Below are positions 10,817-26,255 of a stretch of 64,000 bases of DNA, one piece after another. Within the stretch, counting starts at the first letter, position 1, and each line of letters starts with the position of its first letter. A program made the position numbers and the translations under genes. The notes under the pieces are model-generated. The model did not search any database. It was not told the origin of the DNA and saw nothing but the letters and a program-made list of their open reading frames with translations. This DNA is from Albifimbria verrucaria. Taxonomy: Eukaryota > Ascomycota > Sordariomycetes > Hypocreales > Stachybotryaceae. Where the stretch lies: positions 2,108,001 through 2,172,000 of the forward strand of contig JAHREC010000009.1 of assembly GCA_020081605.1 (NCBI GenBank). The letters run 5' to 3'.

Positions 10817-11384
10817 TTATTTCGTGGACGAGGAGTACTTGGTGACGGCCTTGGTGCCCTCGGACACGGCGTGCTTGGCAAGCTCACCAGGCAGGATCAG
10901 GCGGACGGATGTCTGGATTTCTCGGGAAGAGATGGTGGACTTCTTGTTGTATGCGGCAAGCTTGGAGGCCTCAGAAGCGACACGCTCGAAGATATCTGTG
11001 TATGGGTTAGATAATGCTGTGTGGTGCATTGTATGGTGGGGATACATACCGTTGACGAAGGAGTTGAGAATGGACATGGCACGGTTGGAGATACCAGTGT
11101 CGGGGTGGACCTGCTTGAGGACTGAGTAGTGCAGTTGTTAGCGACGCGTCCAGTTGTAGGTGTCAAACACAAGTCGCTATGCGAGCACGTGTCAACCGAA
11201 TGTCGGGTTGTAGTAGCTCACCCTTGTAGATGTAGGAAGAGTATGTCTCCTTGCGAGTCTTGGATCGCTTCTTCTTGTCGCCAGAGGCGGCGGTCTTCTT
11301 GCCGGCATCCTTCTTCTCGGGAGCCTTGGAAGCGGTAGCCGGGGCCTTGGAGGCGGGCTTCTTGTCAGCAGCCTTGGGAGCCAT
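10817..11384 (-). CDS. Histone H2B
   Basis: Three exons on the minus strand: 11384-11222, 11121-11050 and 10995-10817, giving exactly 137 residues, the usual fungal H2B length. The Lys/Ala-rich N-terminal tail ([20 protein letters not shown]) is followed by the histone fold: [53 protein letters not shown], and the end [13 protein letters not shown]. The last contains the conserved lysine that is monoubiquitinated in fungi (K123 of budding yeast). H2B pairs with H2A in the nucleosome. It is intact, with no frame break, unlike most neighbours. It is divergent from the H2A gene, the usual fungal arrangement for coordinated S-phase expression. Confidence 0.97.
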
Positions 11385-13479
11385 TTGTGCGGTTATGGGG
11401 ATTTTCCGGTGGAAAAGTTGAGGAGTTTGGTGAGTTTGGTCGAGTGGACGAGTGCGTTGGAGTGATGGATGCACAGCAGTTGTGGTGGATGAGAGAAGAG
11501 AAGTTGAAGGCGGAGGAAGAGGGCTCTGGGGGTGGGCTGGGTTTTTGTAGCTGGGCGCGCTACGCTCGCGGCCAGTTACTGATTGCTGGGGGTGCGTAGT
11601 GGGCGGTTGTGGAAAAGGTGGGTGGGCGAGGGGCGTCGCGGCGCGGCGCGTGCATCCATTGTCGCGCGGTGCCAGTGTGGCTGGTGCGTGTTATTTTGCT
11701 GCTGCCACTCGCATGTTGCCTGATTCTGATTGGCAAGGATGGAAATCACAAGCCTGCCACTTGCTACCTGTCTGAGAAGCCACCACTTGCTGAGCTATTC
11801 ATTGACTGATTGCGCCTCCAGCCATGGTTTTCACTTTGTTCGAGTGGTTTTGTTATTGTTTTTTCCTTCTCTCGTTGGTGTTGAACAAATATTATTTATT
11901 TTTTATTGTGTTTTTTTTTTTGCTTCTCTCTCTCTCTCTCTCTGGTACAGATAATAATCGCAGCACTTAATCCCAGTACCCTCTCCAAAAAAACCAAAAA
12001 AAAAAAGTTGCATGTACACCATATTGACCCATATTCTGTCTTGGTTAGTGATAATATGGCCCATATTTTGGGTGCTCTCGCAACGTTTCCTGGCGCGTCT
12101 CCCGTGTCGTGAAGTTTGTACCGTATCATAAACTACGTACATGTCCACATGCAAGTACGTACACGCAGCTGCAGCCTCAATCATGACAGACAGGACTGCA
12201 TTGCCGCACGCGCGCTCAAGCTACGGGTGCCGCGAGTGGAGCGATCGCGCCAGGTTGCCGTGCACCCTGTGTCAACTGGTGGCACTATGGACCAATGCGG
12301 AAATTGAGTCTCTTCCATCTCGCTAGATGCGTAGCCATTTGAAATATCCCCTTTTTTTTCTCGTCGTCGAGTTGGGGTGCCTTTTTTCATTGGTCCAAAT
12401 CCAGATTAGGTCATGCTCCATGCGGGAAAGTGCATCATTACCGGTGACCCACTCTCCATGACTGCCTCCAGACTTTATGTCGTTTCTTATTATGGGGCTG
12501 TCGTCATGGCTGCGCCAAGTTATTTACGAGCGCTCCTGTTACCCTATAGCGCATTGGGTTTATGCTACATTGTTTCGGGCTATCGGACATGCTGTCTGGA
12601 CCTTCGTAAATCGATTTATATCGGTGCTTGCTTGCTGTACTATTGTTTGGGGGAGCTTGTTTTTGGGTTAATGCATTGGGTCTGCAAATCCCTCCTGTGT
12701 CGGTAACCTGCCATTGTAGCACTTGGGCCATACGTAGTAAACTTCCAAATATTACAACCATTATGAGTCGAGTATTACTCCTTCCGATTTACAAAGGAGA
12801 GGAGACTAGCTTCAACTGTCTGCAGTGTCTCCCCACATGGAGTTACGAATTGTGAAATTCAGACGACCAAACCATTAACGGTGTAACTACACGGTATTAC
12901 GTTGATGGCATCGCAACGATACCGGATAATGTGTCACTGAACGAAGGACACTCGTGGCGCAAAGCGCATGACGGCAGCAATACACAAGGCTGATAATGCT
13001 AGGCAAGGCTAAGAATCGGACATGTAGCCATAGTTGGCCCGTCCCAGATAATGGATTGGTAGTGAGGTCAACGCTAAAACAGTACTAGACAGGTAGGAAG
13101 AAGAGAATCATACATGTGGCTGGTGACAATGAGGTAGTCGAAAATGGGCTCTAATTGGTTGCCCGCGCAGCTGCGACGGACTCAAGCAGGGGTGAGGTTA
13201 CAATCATGGCGTTAGTTCGGGGAGCTGCAAGCAATTGTTTTTATTCGACACGCCCAATTTTCCCAAAACAGGCTAGCGTTCTAACCACCGTAGCGTGTGA
13301 GTGATTCGTGATCACGACTGCTACGCGCCAAAAACTACTTAACCTCCACGCCCCCGCCATAGCTCATCTCTTCCACCTAACTTTCATCATTGCCATCTTC
13401 TCACAGCTAACCAACCTCTCCTCAACCGCCCCAACACTTTACCACTCCAAACCAACCCTCCAACCCACAACATTTCAAA
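11385..13479. promoter_or_regulatory. Divergent H2B/H2A promoter region
   Basis: The H2B and H2A start codons are 2.1 kb apart and point away from each other. The region includes a T11 run and a (CT)n tract at about 11,908-11,942, a short A-rich tract near 11,987-12,007, and ATTGG/CCAAT words at about 13,155 and 13,248. The segment just upstream of H2A (13,330-13,479) is pyrimidine-rich (CTCC, ACCAACC), as in fungal 5' leaders. Open frames in the middle look random. No RNA gene or transposon recognised. Which motifs control histone expression cannot be told from sequence alone. Confidence 0.5.
11908..11942. repeat. Poly-T and (CT)n simple repeat
   Basis: A run of eleven T is followed closely by about nine CT dinucleotides, in the H2B/H2A divergent intergenic region. 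On the H2B strand this reads (GA)n. Confidence 0.85.
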
Positions 13480-16071
<2,592 letters not shown>

Positions 16072-17571
16072 ATGTTGTCGCGTCGATTAGTTACTGCCAC
16101 CCGGATGGTCGCGATGCGACCTCTCCGGCCACGGAACCACCTTGTGATGACACCAGCCATGATGCAGACTGTTCGAAGCTACGCCGACAAGGTGGTCAAG
16201 GTGCCCCAGATGGCTGAGTCGATATCCGAGGAACTCTCAAGCAATTCTCAAAGTCCATTGGCGACTTTGTCGAGCAGGACGAGGAAATTGCCACCATCGA
16301 GACTGACAAGGTACGACCTCAATACTCAGTCACCCACGCACACGGAATTGACCTCAGTTAGATTGACGTCGCTGTCAATGCCCCTGAGGCTGGCGTCATC
16401 AAGGAGTTCCTCGTCAACGAAGAGGATACCGTCACTGTTGGTCAGGACCTCGTTCGACTTGAGCTTGGTGGCAGCCCCGGCTCCAGCGACAAGGCCGAAT
16501 CCACCCCGAAAGACAACGATGCGACTACCAAGAAGCCCGAGGCTGAGTCAAAACCCGAACCTGCCAAACAAGACTCGAAGCCCGAATCTAAACCTGCAGA
16601 GAAGCCTGCCCCTAGCAAACCCGAGTCCACTAAGGAGGCCGAGAAGAAGCCCGAACAGAAGCAGACCCAAAACCAACAGCAGCAGGCATCTACTTCAGTG
16701 TCTACTCCCGGGAGCCGCGAGGAGCGCCGCGTATGTTTAATCAATAGCTTTAGGCTTGTTCATGTGTGGAGTTAACAGCAGTGCAGGTCAAGATGAACCG
16801 CATGCGCCTTCGAATCGCCGAGCGCCTGAAGCAGTCCCAAAACACTGCAGCCTCGCTGACAACCTTCAACGAAGTAGACATGTCAAACATCATGGATTTC
16901 CGTAAGCTGTATAAGGATGATGTTCTCAAGAAGACGGGTGTTAAGCTGGGCTTCATGAGTGCTTTCTCTCGCGCTGCTGTCCTAGCCATGCGAGACATCC
17001 CTGCCGTCAACGCCTCTATCGAGGGCCCCAACGGAGGCGATACAATCGTCTACCGCGACTACGTTGATATCAGCGTTGCTGTTGCCACGGAGAAGGGTCT
17101 CGTCACACCTGTTGTGCGCAACGTAGAGACCATGGACTTGGTTGGCATTGAGAAGTCCATTGCTGACATGGGCAAGAAGGTTAGTATTCATGCTCTCAGC
17201 CTTTCATTTATTTACCGACTTGATCTGCCTGGCCCCTGCTCATACAATACTAACTGTAAAATCCACCTATATAGGCCCGTGACGGAAAGCTCACAATTGA
17301 GGATATGGCGGGCGGCACATTTACCATCAGCAATGGTGGCGTGTTTGGTTCTCTCATGGGCACACCCATTATCAACCTTCCTCAGAGTGCTGTGCTTGGT
17401 CTTCATGCCATCAAGGAACGACCCGTTGCCGTTAATGGCAAGGTGGAGATTCGACCTATGATGTATCTCGCCCTTACCTATGACCACCGACTTCTTGATG
17501 GTAGGGAGGCTGTGCAGTTCCTTGTCAAGGTGAAGGAATACATCGAGGATCCTAGGCGTATGCTTTTGTAA
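16072..17571 (+). CDS. KGD2: Dihydrolipoamide succinyltransferase, E2 of 2-oxoglutarate dehydrogenase, mitochondrial
   Basis: Four exons: 16072-16310, 16362-16730, 16787-17179 and 17275-17571, about 432 residues. E2 transfers the succinyl group from lipoamide to CoA in the TCA cycle. The basic, Ser/Thr-containing N-terminus ([20 protein letters not shown]) fits a mitochondrial targeting peptide. A single lipoyl domain runs from [12 protein letters not shown] to the lipoylated lysine in IETDKIDV (about K80) and on to [12 protein letters not shown] long Lys/Pro/Glu/Gln-rich linker follows, without a clear E1/E3-binding domain, as is typical of KGD2 rather than the pyruvate dehydrogenase E2. The catalytic domain begins at [20 protein letters not shown] and ends with the active-site motif TYDHRLLDG (about H405 and D409). 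One G is missing at 16230-16231: adding it turns SISE-EL into [20 protein letters not shown] and restores the lipoyl domain. Confidence 0.93.
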
Positions 17572-18116
17572 GAAGGAGATGGACCACGCCATAAGCATGT
17601 ACCTAGCTTCAATGAAGCATCGGGGATAGGCCAGCGTGCCCAAGTTGTGAATATGTCTTAATTAGTCGGGATTCTTGTACAATAGAGATTCATACAACAG
17701 CTGCAAGTCAGATTAGGCAGTCAGCATAATGTAGAATAACTACGAGACCGCAACTATCCATACCTGGTATGTGCAGGCTGGATGGTGTAGCAGTGGCTGT
17801 GATGATTACCGCACGGGTCTTCGTGCAAATACTAGGGTTCGCGTCTGCATGGAATACTATCAACTTCATTTAAGTACCAACCACCTACACTCATATACTC
17901 AAAAAAATCGAAGGTAATTTGCACCCAAAGTGCCTAGGTAGGTACGTTGATTCTTAGTAGGCGCTTGTCATACTTCACCTTACGTGAGCAACCCTGTGTC
18001 AGTCTGATGGCGGGGCAGCCGATAGATACCCCGCCATACTTGTGAGTCAAACAAAGTGTTCCGGGCCAAGTTTTGGATTGCACAACAGATCCTGGAAACC
18101 ACATATACCAGGAAAG
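17572..18116. other. Intergenic region, KGD2 to tyrosyl-tRNA synthetase
   Basis: 545 bp between two genes on the plus strand; it should hold the KGD2 3' end and the promoter of the next gene. A CCTAGGTAGGTAC word lies at about 17,932-17,945. An in-frame ATG at 18042 upstream of the chosen start is noted under the next gene. Nothing else recognised. Confidence 0.5.
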
Positions 18117-19561
18117 ATGACCGCCGATGCGAGCGCAGCCGAGAGGCTTGATCTTATTCGCGAGAACCTCGCTGAAGTTCTGAATCCAGAAATCATTGAG
18201 AAGATCATCAATGAAGGCGGCAATCCAAAGATCTACTGGGGTAAGTAGCCCAGCCCACGATATCCTTTGCCTCGCATGGCTGTTTTCAGGACATCACCAA
18301 GTTCAGCTTTCTGATCTAGTGTAACAGGCAGTGCTACTACAGGCCGTCCCCATTGCGGCTATCTCGTACCTGCCATTAAGATAGCACAGCTCCTCGCTGC
18401 TGGCTGCGATGTAACCATTTTGCTTGCCGATATTCATGGGTTCCTCGACAACCTCAAAGCACCGATCGAGCTCGTCATGCATCGTGCAGAGTATTACCGC
18501 CTGATCATATCCGCTATGTTGCAGGCGGTTGGGGTTTCTCTCGAAAAACTTCGGGTCGTCCTGGGAAGCTCCTACCAGAAGAGCCCTGAGTATGTCATGG
18601 ACGTCTACAAGCTCACCTCTTTGATTTCAGAGCACGATGCCAAACGGGCCGGCGCCGAAGTCGTCAAGCAATCGGACAATGCGCCTCTTAGCAGCCTTTT
18701 GTATCCAATTCTTCAAGTTTTGGATGAGCAATATCTCGACTGCGATGCACAGTTTGGAGGTAAAGGCGACTCCTATTGGTAGCATGCCATAGGAAAGCAC
18801 TTGCTAACTATGTATAGGCGTTGATCAGCGCAAACTTTTCGTTGCCGCTAAGGAATGGTTACCAAAGCTAGGATACAGAGAGGTAATACTCCGCCTGTCT
18901 CAAAATGGTCTTCTGCTAACTGAATTAGCGAGCTCATTTGCTTAACCCTATGGTTCCAGGATTACATGGTGGAAAGATGAGTTCCAGTGACATAGGTAGG
19001 GTACTCTTGTGAATCTGCGTATAACTTCACAACTAACTAGTAACTAGACAGCAAAATTGATCTCTTGGACTCCCGGAAACCGTGGCGAAGAAGATTCGGA
19101 AAGCTGTTGCGGCCCTGAAAATTGTTGAGGAAAATGGCGTTCTCGCCTTCGTGGAATTTGTGTTACTTCCGGCTGCCGCGTTGAAAGGGAAGAGGGAATT
19201 TAGGGTAAAGCGTGAGCGAGATGGCTTGGAGCCCTTGGTTTACACAACAATCACACAAATGCATGATGACTATCGAAACGATGTGGTGAGTGAATATAGG
19301 CTGACTACTACATACTTCATCTACTAACGAAAACAGTTAACTCCTCAACTGCTCAAACCCGCGGTTGCTGAAGCTTTGAGTAACCTGCTAGCACCAATCC
19401 AGACTGCTTACCAAGGTTCAACAGAGTGGCAGGAAATAGCTCTGAAAGCTTACCCACCGCCGCCTAAAAAGGAGAAGAAGGTAAAGGACAAAGGCACACG
19501 CCATCCTGGGGTACAGAACAAGAAGGAATTACCAATTCAAACACTATCTAGTGAGTTATAG
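18117..19561 (+). CDS. TYS1: Tyrosyl-tRNA synthetase, cytosolic
   Basis: Six exons: 18117-18240, 18328-18759, 18818-18882, 18929-18995, 19048-19285 and 19337-19561, about 383 residues. It charges tRNA-Tyr with tyrosine. Class I signatures are present: the HIGH-like TGRPHCGY at about 47-53 and KMSSS at about 223-227 in GLHGGKMSSSD. Also seen are LLADIHGFLDNLKAP, YQKSPEYVMDVYKL, QVLDEQYLDCDAQFGGVDQR and a basic tail KKEKKVKDKGTRHPG, all as in fungal cytosolic enzymes. The start at MTADASAAERL fits the family; an ATG 75 bp upstream in frame would add an unlikely extension. One C appears missing in the C3 run at 19072-19074 (LLDS to PETVAKKIRK). The last residues after GTRHPG are not conserved in my memory of the family. 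The stop lies exactly at the edge of the AT-rich block, so the natural C-terminus and terminator may be altered. Confidence 0.92.
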
Positions 19562-19809
19562 TGAATATAGAGTATACGTAGATAATAAAGAGGGATAAAA
19601 ATATTATTATAATTAATTTATAAGAAGAAATATTTTCTGTAGATTATTATTTATAAGTAATATTTATAATAAAATAAAATAGATATTTATTATCTAAATA
19701 ATTATAATAAAATAAAATATAATAATTAAGGTTATTCTATATTATAAAAAAAGTATAAAATAAGTAAAATTAGTCTATTATCCTTAAATAAATAAATAGA
19801 GCTTAGTTT

Positions 19810-19877
19810 AATTAAAAATAATATTATATAATTATTATTAATTAAAAAATAATATTATATAATTATTATTAATTAAA
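19810..19877. repeat. Short tandem duplication near the AT-block edge
   Basis: A unit of about 34 bp containing TAATATTATATAATTATTAT occurs twice in tandem within the first 300 bp of the AT block. It is too short and AT-rich to assign an origin. Confidence 0.6.
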
Positions 19878-20037
19878 TAGGTTACTTTTAGAAATTTAAA
19901 TAAAGATATTTTAATAATTATATATTATTAATAGTTAATAGATATTTAATTAATTACTAAGAGAAGACTCCTATTTATATACTATTAAATATAGAATAGA
20001 ATAATTATATTAATATAAATAATATATTAGAGTAAGA

Positions 20038-20259
20038 GTTATTAAGCTATATTATATAGAAAAAATAATATTAATTAAATATAAAAATATAGTATATAAA
20101 AATAAATATTAAAATATATAAATACTATTTATATAATTAGAATAATTATTAATTAAGTTTAATATAATTTAATTAAAAATCCTAAGAAATAAAAAGCTAA
20201 ATTAATTTATATAAAATAATATAAATAATTTTATATTAATTAATTTTATAATTAAGAGT
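20038..20259 (+). repeat. Direct repeat copy A (possible 5' LTR), heavily RIP-mutated
   Basis: This 222-bp stretch aligns along its whole length with 25,924-26,142. It starts with AAGCTATATTATATA and ends near TAAGAGT. Where the copies differ, copy A carries A or T where copy B has G or C (for example ACTATTT for ACTGCTT, TTAAGT for TTAGGT), i.e. RIP-type transitions. Together with copy B it may mark the ends of a 6-kb degraded LTR retrotransposon. No primer-binding site, coding remnant or target duplication could be confirmed. Confidence 0.7.
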
Positions 20260-23200
20260 ATTAAAGCTATATATTAAAAATAAATAATTATATTTATTAA
20301 ATTAAGCTTTAAAAAATAAATTAATCTTTAAATATAAAAAGTAATTAATATTAAAATAATATATAGTTTAATAATAAAAATATATTTATTAAAAAGCTTT
20401 ATAAATTAGAATATATTTAAATAAGAATATATTATAAAAATTGTTATAGAATATATATATTATTTTATATACTTTAATCCTTTAGAATAATTTATAATAA
20501 AATAATAAAAAAATTAAAAATATTATTATTAAAGAAATATAAAAAGATTCTTTATAGTCTTAAATTATAGATTTATTTTAAATAATAAGCTTTAAAAATA
20601 ATAAATAAAGCTTATTTTAATATAATTAATTTATTATTATTATAATATAAAGCCTTAAAGAATAATATATTATTTTATTAAATAAAATATAAATAATATA
20701 TTAAAAAGATAAATAGAATTTATAAGAATAATAAATTAATTATATTAAAAATATTTTATTATATTATATTAAAATATATTTATTTATAAAAAAAAAACCT
20801 TAAGGAATTTAAGTTTATAGATTATAATAATATTTTATAATTCTATATAAATTTAAAAACTATATATAAAATAAATAATATATTATATTAAAAATAAATT
20901 TAAAAATATTATTTTAAAATATTAAAATAAGCTTTAAATCTTAAAATAAATAATAAAAGCTTAAAACTTTATAATTAAATTTAAAAATATTTAATAAATA
21001 TTAAAATATAAATTTAATATATTTTTATATATTAAAATAAGCTAAAATAATAAATTAATTAAAAATAAAATTTATATATTAATTATTTTTATAATATAAA
21101 TTTAATAAAAAATTTAAATAAAATAAAATAATCTTTTAAAAATTATTAAAGAATTAAATATTAAAAAAGCTTTAAATTATTATTTTAAAGCTTAAATTTT
21201 TTAAAAAAAATAATTAATAATCTTAAATATAAAACTTAAAATAAAATAATAATTAAATATTTTAAAAAATAAATTATAATTAAAATTATTTAAAAACTAT
21301 ATTTATATAAAATATAAAATAAAATTTTTAAAAATAAATAATATATTTTATATTAAAAAATATATTTATTTTAATATAATTTTATATTAAATATTTTTTT
21401 AAAAAATATATTTATAAATATTTAAAAATATAAAAGTTTAATAAAAATATAAAATAAATAGCTTAAAAGTAATTAAGAAGTTTAAAAGCTATATAAAGAA
21501 TTATTTAATATAAAAAGATTTAATTAAAATTATAAATTAATTTTTAATATCTTAAATTTAAATCTTCTATAAAATTATTATATTTTTAAGAATAAATTAT
21601 AAATATTTATTATATAATTTATTAATCCTAGATTTAAATATTATTTTATATTTATATAATAAGATTAATAAATTCTAAGATTATATTTATATATTTAAAG
21701 GTAAATTTATATTTATTAATTTTTAGCTATAAAAAGTTAATTTAAAGGTTAAAAATCTATATTTAGAATCTTAAATTTATATTTTAAATAATAATATTTT
21801 ATATTTATAAATTAAATATAATTTAATATTTTTAAGAAAAATATATAAAAAGAATATTAATAGAATAAATAAAATAATAATAATATTATTTATTATTAAA
21901 ATAAATAAAGTTTATAGAGATTATTTTAATATTATAATTAATATATAATTTAATATTTATTTATAGAATAATAATTTTATTTTAATTTTTAAATACTTAA
22001 AAATTAAATTAAATATTAATAATATAATAATATAAATAAATAAATTATTTAAATTTTAGAATATTATAATATTTAATAAATAATATAAAAATATTTTAAT
22101 AATAAAATTTATTATTATAAAATATAATATATATATAAAAAAAAAAAATATTAAGAATATTATAAACTATATAAATAAAATTCTAAATTAAGAAAATTAA
22201 TTTCTATAGATTCTTATAATTATTTAAATAATATTAATAGATTTATATTATATATTATAGTTATAAATTAAAAATAAATTTTATTTAAATTTATTATTCT
22301 ATAAATTATATAAAAAAAAATCCTTATAATAATATAATATATAACTTAATTATTTAAAGAAAAATATAAAATTAAATTATAAATTATAAAAATAAATAAT
22401 AAACTTTAAAAAAATAAAATAGTTTATATATAATTAAATAATTAATAAATTCATATAAAATTATATATATTATAAACTTAATAATAAAATAAATTTAAAG
22501 AATATTTTAAAAGAATAAAAAAAAAAATAAAGATTTTAATCTTAAATAATAATTTATTAAAGAAATTATAATTAAAATTTATTTAAATAATAATATATTT
22601 ATTTAATTAAATAATAAAAAATATTTAAATTTAAATTTTTTATAAAAGCTTTTATTTATTAATATTAAGCTTATTATAAAAAGATAAATCTTAAATTATT
22701 TAATTAAAAATCTATTAATATAAAATATTTATATTAATAAATAATATATAATAAAAAAGTTTATTTAAAGTTTTATATATTTATAAATATAAATAAAATA
22801 TATAATTAAATATAATTCTTAAAGTATTTTTTATATTTAAAATTTAATAATTAATAAAATATATATTATTTAAAATATTATATTTAATAAAAAAAGTTTT
22901 TTAATATAAATAAACCTTAATTAAAAGAATTAATTATTAAATAAATATTAAAAAAATCTTAGAATATTTATAAGCTTTATTAAAGCTAAAATAAATTAAT
23001 TAAATAATATAATTAAATTAAATTAAAGATAATAATATAATTTAATAGTTAAATTTAAAAGCTTAATTAAAAGCTTAAAAAACTAAAAAAAAATATATAT
23101 ATAAATAAATAAAATATTTAATATTATTTTATATTTTTTAAAATATATTTAAAAATTTAATAATAAGTTTTTCTATATATAATAATTAAAAAGCCTTAAA

Positions 23201-25923
23201 ATAAATTTTATAATTTAATAAGAAATTAAATATTTTATTTTAATATATTAATAAAATTAATTAAAAATATTAAAAAAATATTATATAAAAATAATATAAT
23301 ATAGAAAAATATATAATAAAAAAACCCTAAATATAAACTATAAATTATTTAAATAAAAATTAAACCTTAAGAAAATAAATTAAATTATTAAAATATATTA
23401 TAAATATATTATATATATAATAATTTATAAAATTATTAATATAAATATATATTTAAAAGAATATAAAAGAATTATTTAAAAAACTATTATAAAATAAAAT
23501 TTTAAATAAAGATTTTAAAATATAATTTATAAATTTAAAGCTCTTAAATATTAAACTATATATAAATTTATATATATAAATTTAATAAATATAAAAAACT
23601 TTAAAAATATTAAATAAAATTAATTATTAAAGAAAATTAATAATAAAAATTAATATTAAAAAAATTTATATAATTATTTTAATAAAAAAATCTTTTATAT
23701 TTTATTAAAAATTATTATAAAATTTAATTTATATTTATTTTAATTTAATATAATAAATAGATTTATAAATATTAAATTATTAAATAAAATTTTTATAAAG
23801 CTTTTATTTAAATTTAAAATATATAAAATTAAAAATAATATTTATTTTTAAAAATAAGTTTTTATAATTTATAAATTATTTATTTTTTTAATAAATAAAA
23901 CTTAAAAATAAATTATAAAACTTAAGCTTTAAATTAGTTCTTTATAAATAATATTATTATATTAAAAATAAATATTTATTATTTTTTTATATATATAATA
24001 ATATTATAATTATATATAAAAATTAAAAAAGAATTATAAATAAAATTATATAATTATTTTAATAAAAATATAAATTAATTAAAAATATAAACTTTAATAA
24101 TTTTTTAAAATAAAAATATATTAAAATTAAAATTAAAAATTAATTTAAATTATTTAAAGTTTTTATTTAAAAGAATTTATAAAATTTAAATTTTAAATAA
24201 AGCTTTTAAATTTTTAATAAAAAATTAATTTTTATTATATAATAAAATAATAAATAAATTTAATATAAATTAATATAAATAAATAATTAATTTAATTCTT
24301 TATAGTATTATAATTATATATTTAAATATTATATTTATAGTTTTTATTTAATTGAATATATATATAATTTAAATAAAAATATATTAAAATAAAAAATTAA
24401 ATTTTATATTATTTATATATAATTTATTTTTTTATATTATAATTTAAAAATATAAATAAGTTTATAATATATAATAATATATTTTTATTAATAGCTTAAT
24501 TAAGAAAATAGCTTATAAATATATATAATAAAGCTATTTAAAAGCTTAATTAAATAATATATAAATAAATATAATATTATTATTATTTTAATAATAAAAA
24601 TAAAGCTTTATATCTTAATTTAAATAATTAAAAAGCTTATTTTAATAAATTTTAATATTAAAATTTAAGATTAAAATTTTTAATCTTATTTTATATTTTA
24701 AATATAATAATTAATTAATAATTAAATTATTAAAATAATCTTTTAAAATATTAAAAAATAAATTAAAGTATATTAATATTAATAATTATTAATTATATAA
24801 ATATTTATAATAAAAATAATTTTTATTTTTTATAAATAAAACTTAAAATTAATAATAAATAATTTTATTAAAATATTATTAAATAAATAATAAATATAAA
24901 ATTAAAAATAATTATATTTTAAAGAAATTTAATAAAGAATTAATTATTATAAAATATAAAATATAAATTTTATATTAAATTTAAGAATATATTAAATTTA
25001 AATATAAAGCTTAAAATATAAAAATAAAAATATTTATATAATTATATATATATCATATATTAAATATATTAAAAATATAATTTAATTAAAGCTTATAAAT
25101 TAATTATAGATATTTATATATTAAAGTATTATTTTAAAAATTAATATTAAAATAATAAAATATATTATTTTTATTTAAAGTAAATATTAATATTTATAAA
25201 AATATATAAATAAGAATATTAATTAAAATAATCTTTATTATAATATAATATTTTTATAATTTTTATAAAATTATTAATATATAAAAATAAACTATAAATA
25301 TAAAAAATATTTAATTTATTATAAAATTAAGATTATTAAATTAAATATAATTTAAAAAAAGAATATTATTAAATAAATTATAAATAAATTAAATAGAATA
25401 GATAAATATTAAAATAAAATAAATAAGCTTAATAAAAAATTTATATTTTATAATAAATATTATTTATTTTATATTCTTTATAATAATATAAAGTATAGAT
25501 TTATTTAGAGAATATAATATACTTCTTTATACTTATATAAATATTATTAAAATACCTTAAAAATTCGAATTTAATTATCCTAAATAAAATACTTATTAAA
25601 TTTAATCCTAATTAAAAAAATCAATTTTAAACTTAAAAATAAAAATAAAATAATTAATAAAATCTTAATAAATATATTAATTTAAGTTTAAGCTTATTTA
25701 TATTAATTATAATAAATTATAATTATAGAGAGGAAGTAAGGCTTAGGAGCTTAAAAATTAAAAGCGTAGTTAATAAATTTAAGGCTTAAAATAAGAATTT
25801 ATAGCTAGAATAAATAATTTATAATTAATAAAAATACTTAATAATTTATATATATAAAGATTATATATTTAATTAAAGACTTAAAATTATAATATTAACC
25901 TTAAATAAGCTTTAATCTATACA
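20260..25923. mobile_element. Possible interior of a degraded retrotransposon
   Basis: This 5.7-kb interval lies between the two direct repeats, and their spacing suits a Gypsy or Copia LTR element. The sequence is so depleted of CpA/TpG/CpG that no reading frame or domain is visible, so the identification rests only on the flanking repeats. It may equally be unrelated RIP-altered DNA between two dispersed repeats. Confidence 0.35.
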
Positions 25924-26142
25924 GTTATATTAAGCTATATTATATAAAAAAACAATATTAATTAAATATTAAAATACAATATATAAAAATATATATTAGT
26001 ATATATAAATACTGCTTATATAATCAGAATAGTTATTAATTAGGTTTAATATAGTTTAGTTAAAAATCCTTAGAAGCAGGGAGCTAGATTAATTTATATA
26101 AGATAATATAAGTAATTTTATACTAACCGGTCTAATAAGAGT
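25924..26142 (+). repeat. Direct repeat copy B (possible 3' LTR), weakly RIP-mutated
   Basis: Counterpart of 20,038-20,259. It retains many G and C positions lost in copy A (CAGAATAG, TTAGGTTT, AGAAGCAGGGAGCTAG) and runs directly into a non-mutated island at its right end. This gives an approximate ancestral sequence for the repeat family. Confidence 0.7.
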
Positions 26143-26255
26143 TCTATCGATCTCTCGGATCGAGGAAGAGGTTTACTATAGCTATATATTAGCAGGCGGT
26201 AGCTATTAGGGTCGATCGGATTGGCAGGATCCATCGGGTCGATATAGTAGCATAT
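26105..26255. other. GC-normal island inside the AT block
   Basis: About 150 bp with ordinary base composition and several CpG sites (ATCGATCTCTCGGATCGAGG, GCAGGCGG, and GGGTCGAT twice). The GGGTCGAT words flank GGATTGGCAGGATCC, and CTCGGATCGAG is a short palindrome. It has no open frame and no tRNA-like structure that I could fold. It may be single-copy or short enough to escape RIP. Confidence 0.7.

Noticed and set aside
10824..11129. 101-residue plus-strand frame over H2B
   Set aside because: Antisense shadow of the H2B exons, which read as a complete histone.
26140..26255. A tRNA gene or primer-binding site in the GC-normal island
   Set aside because: I could not fold a cloverleaf with conserved GGTTCGA-type T-loop and matching acceptor stem.
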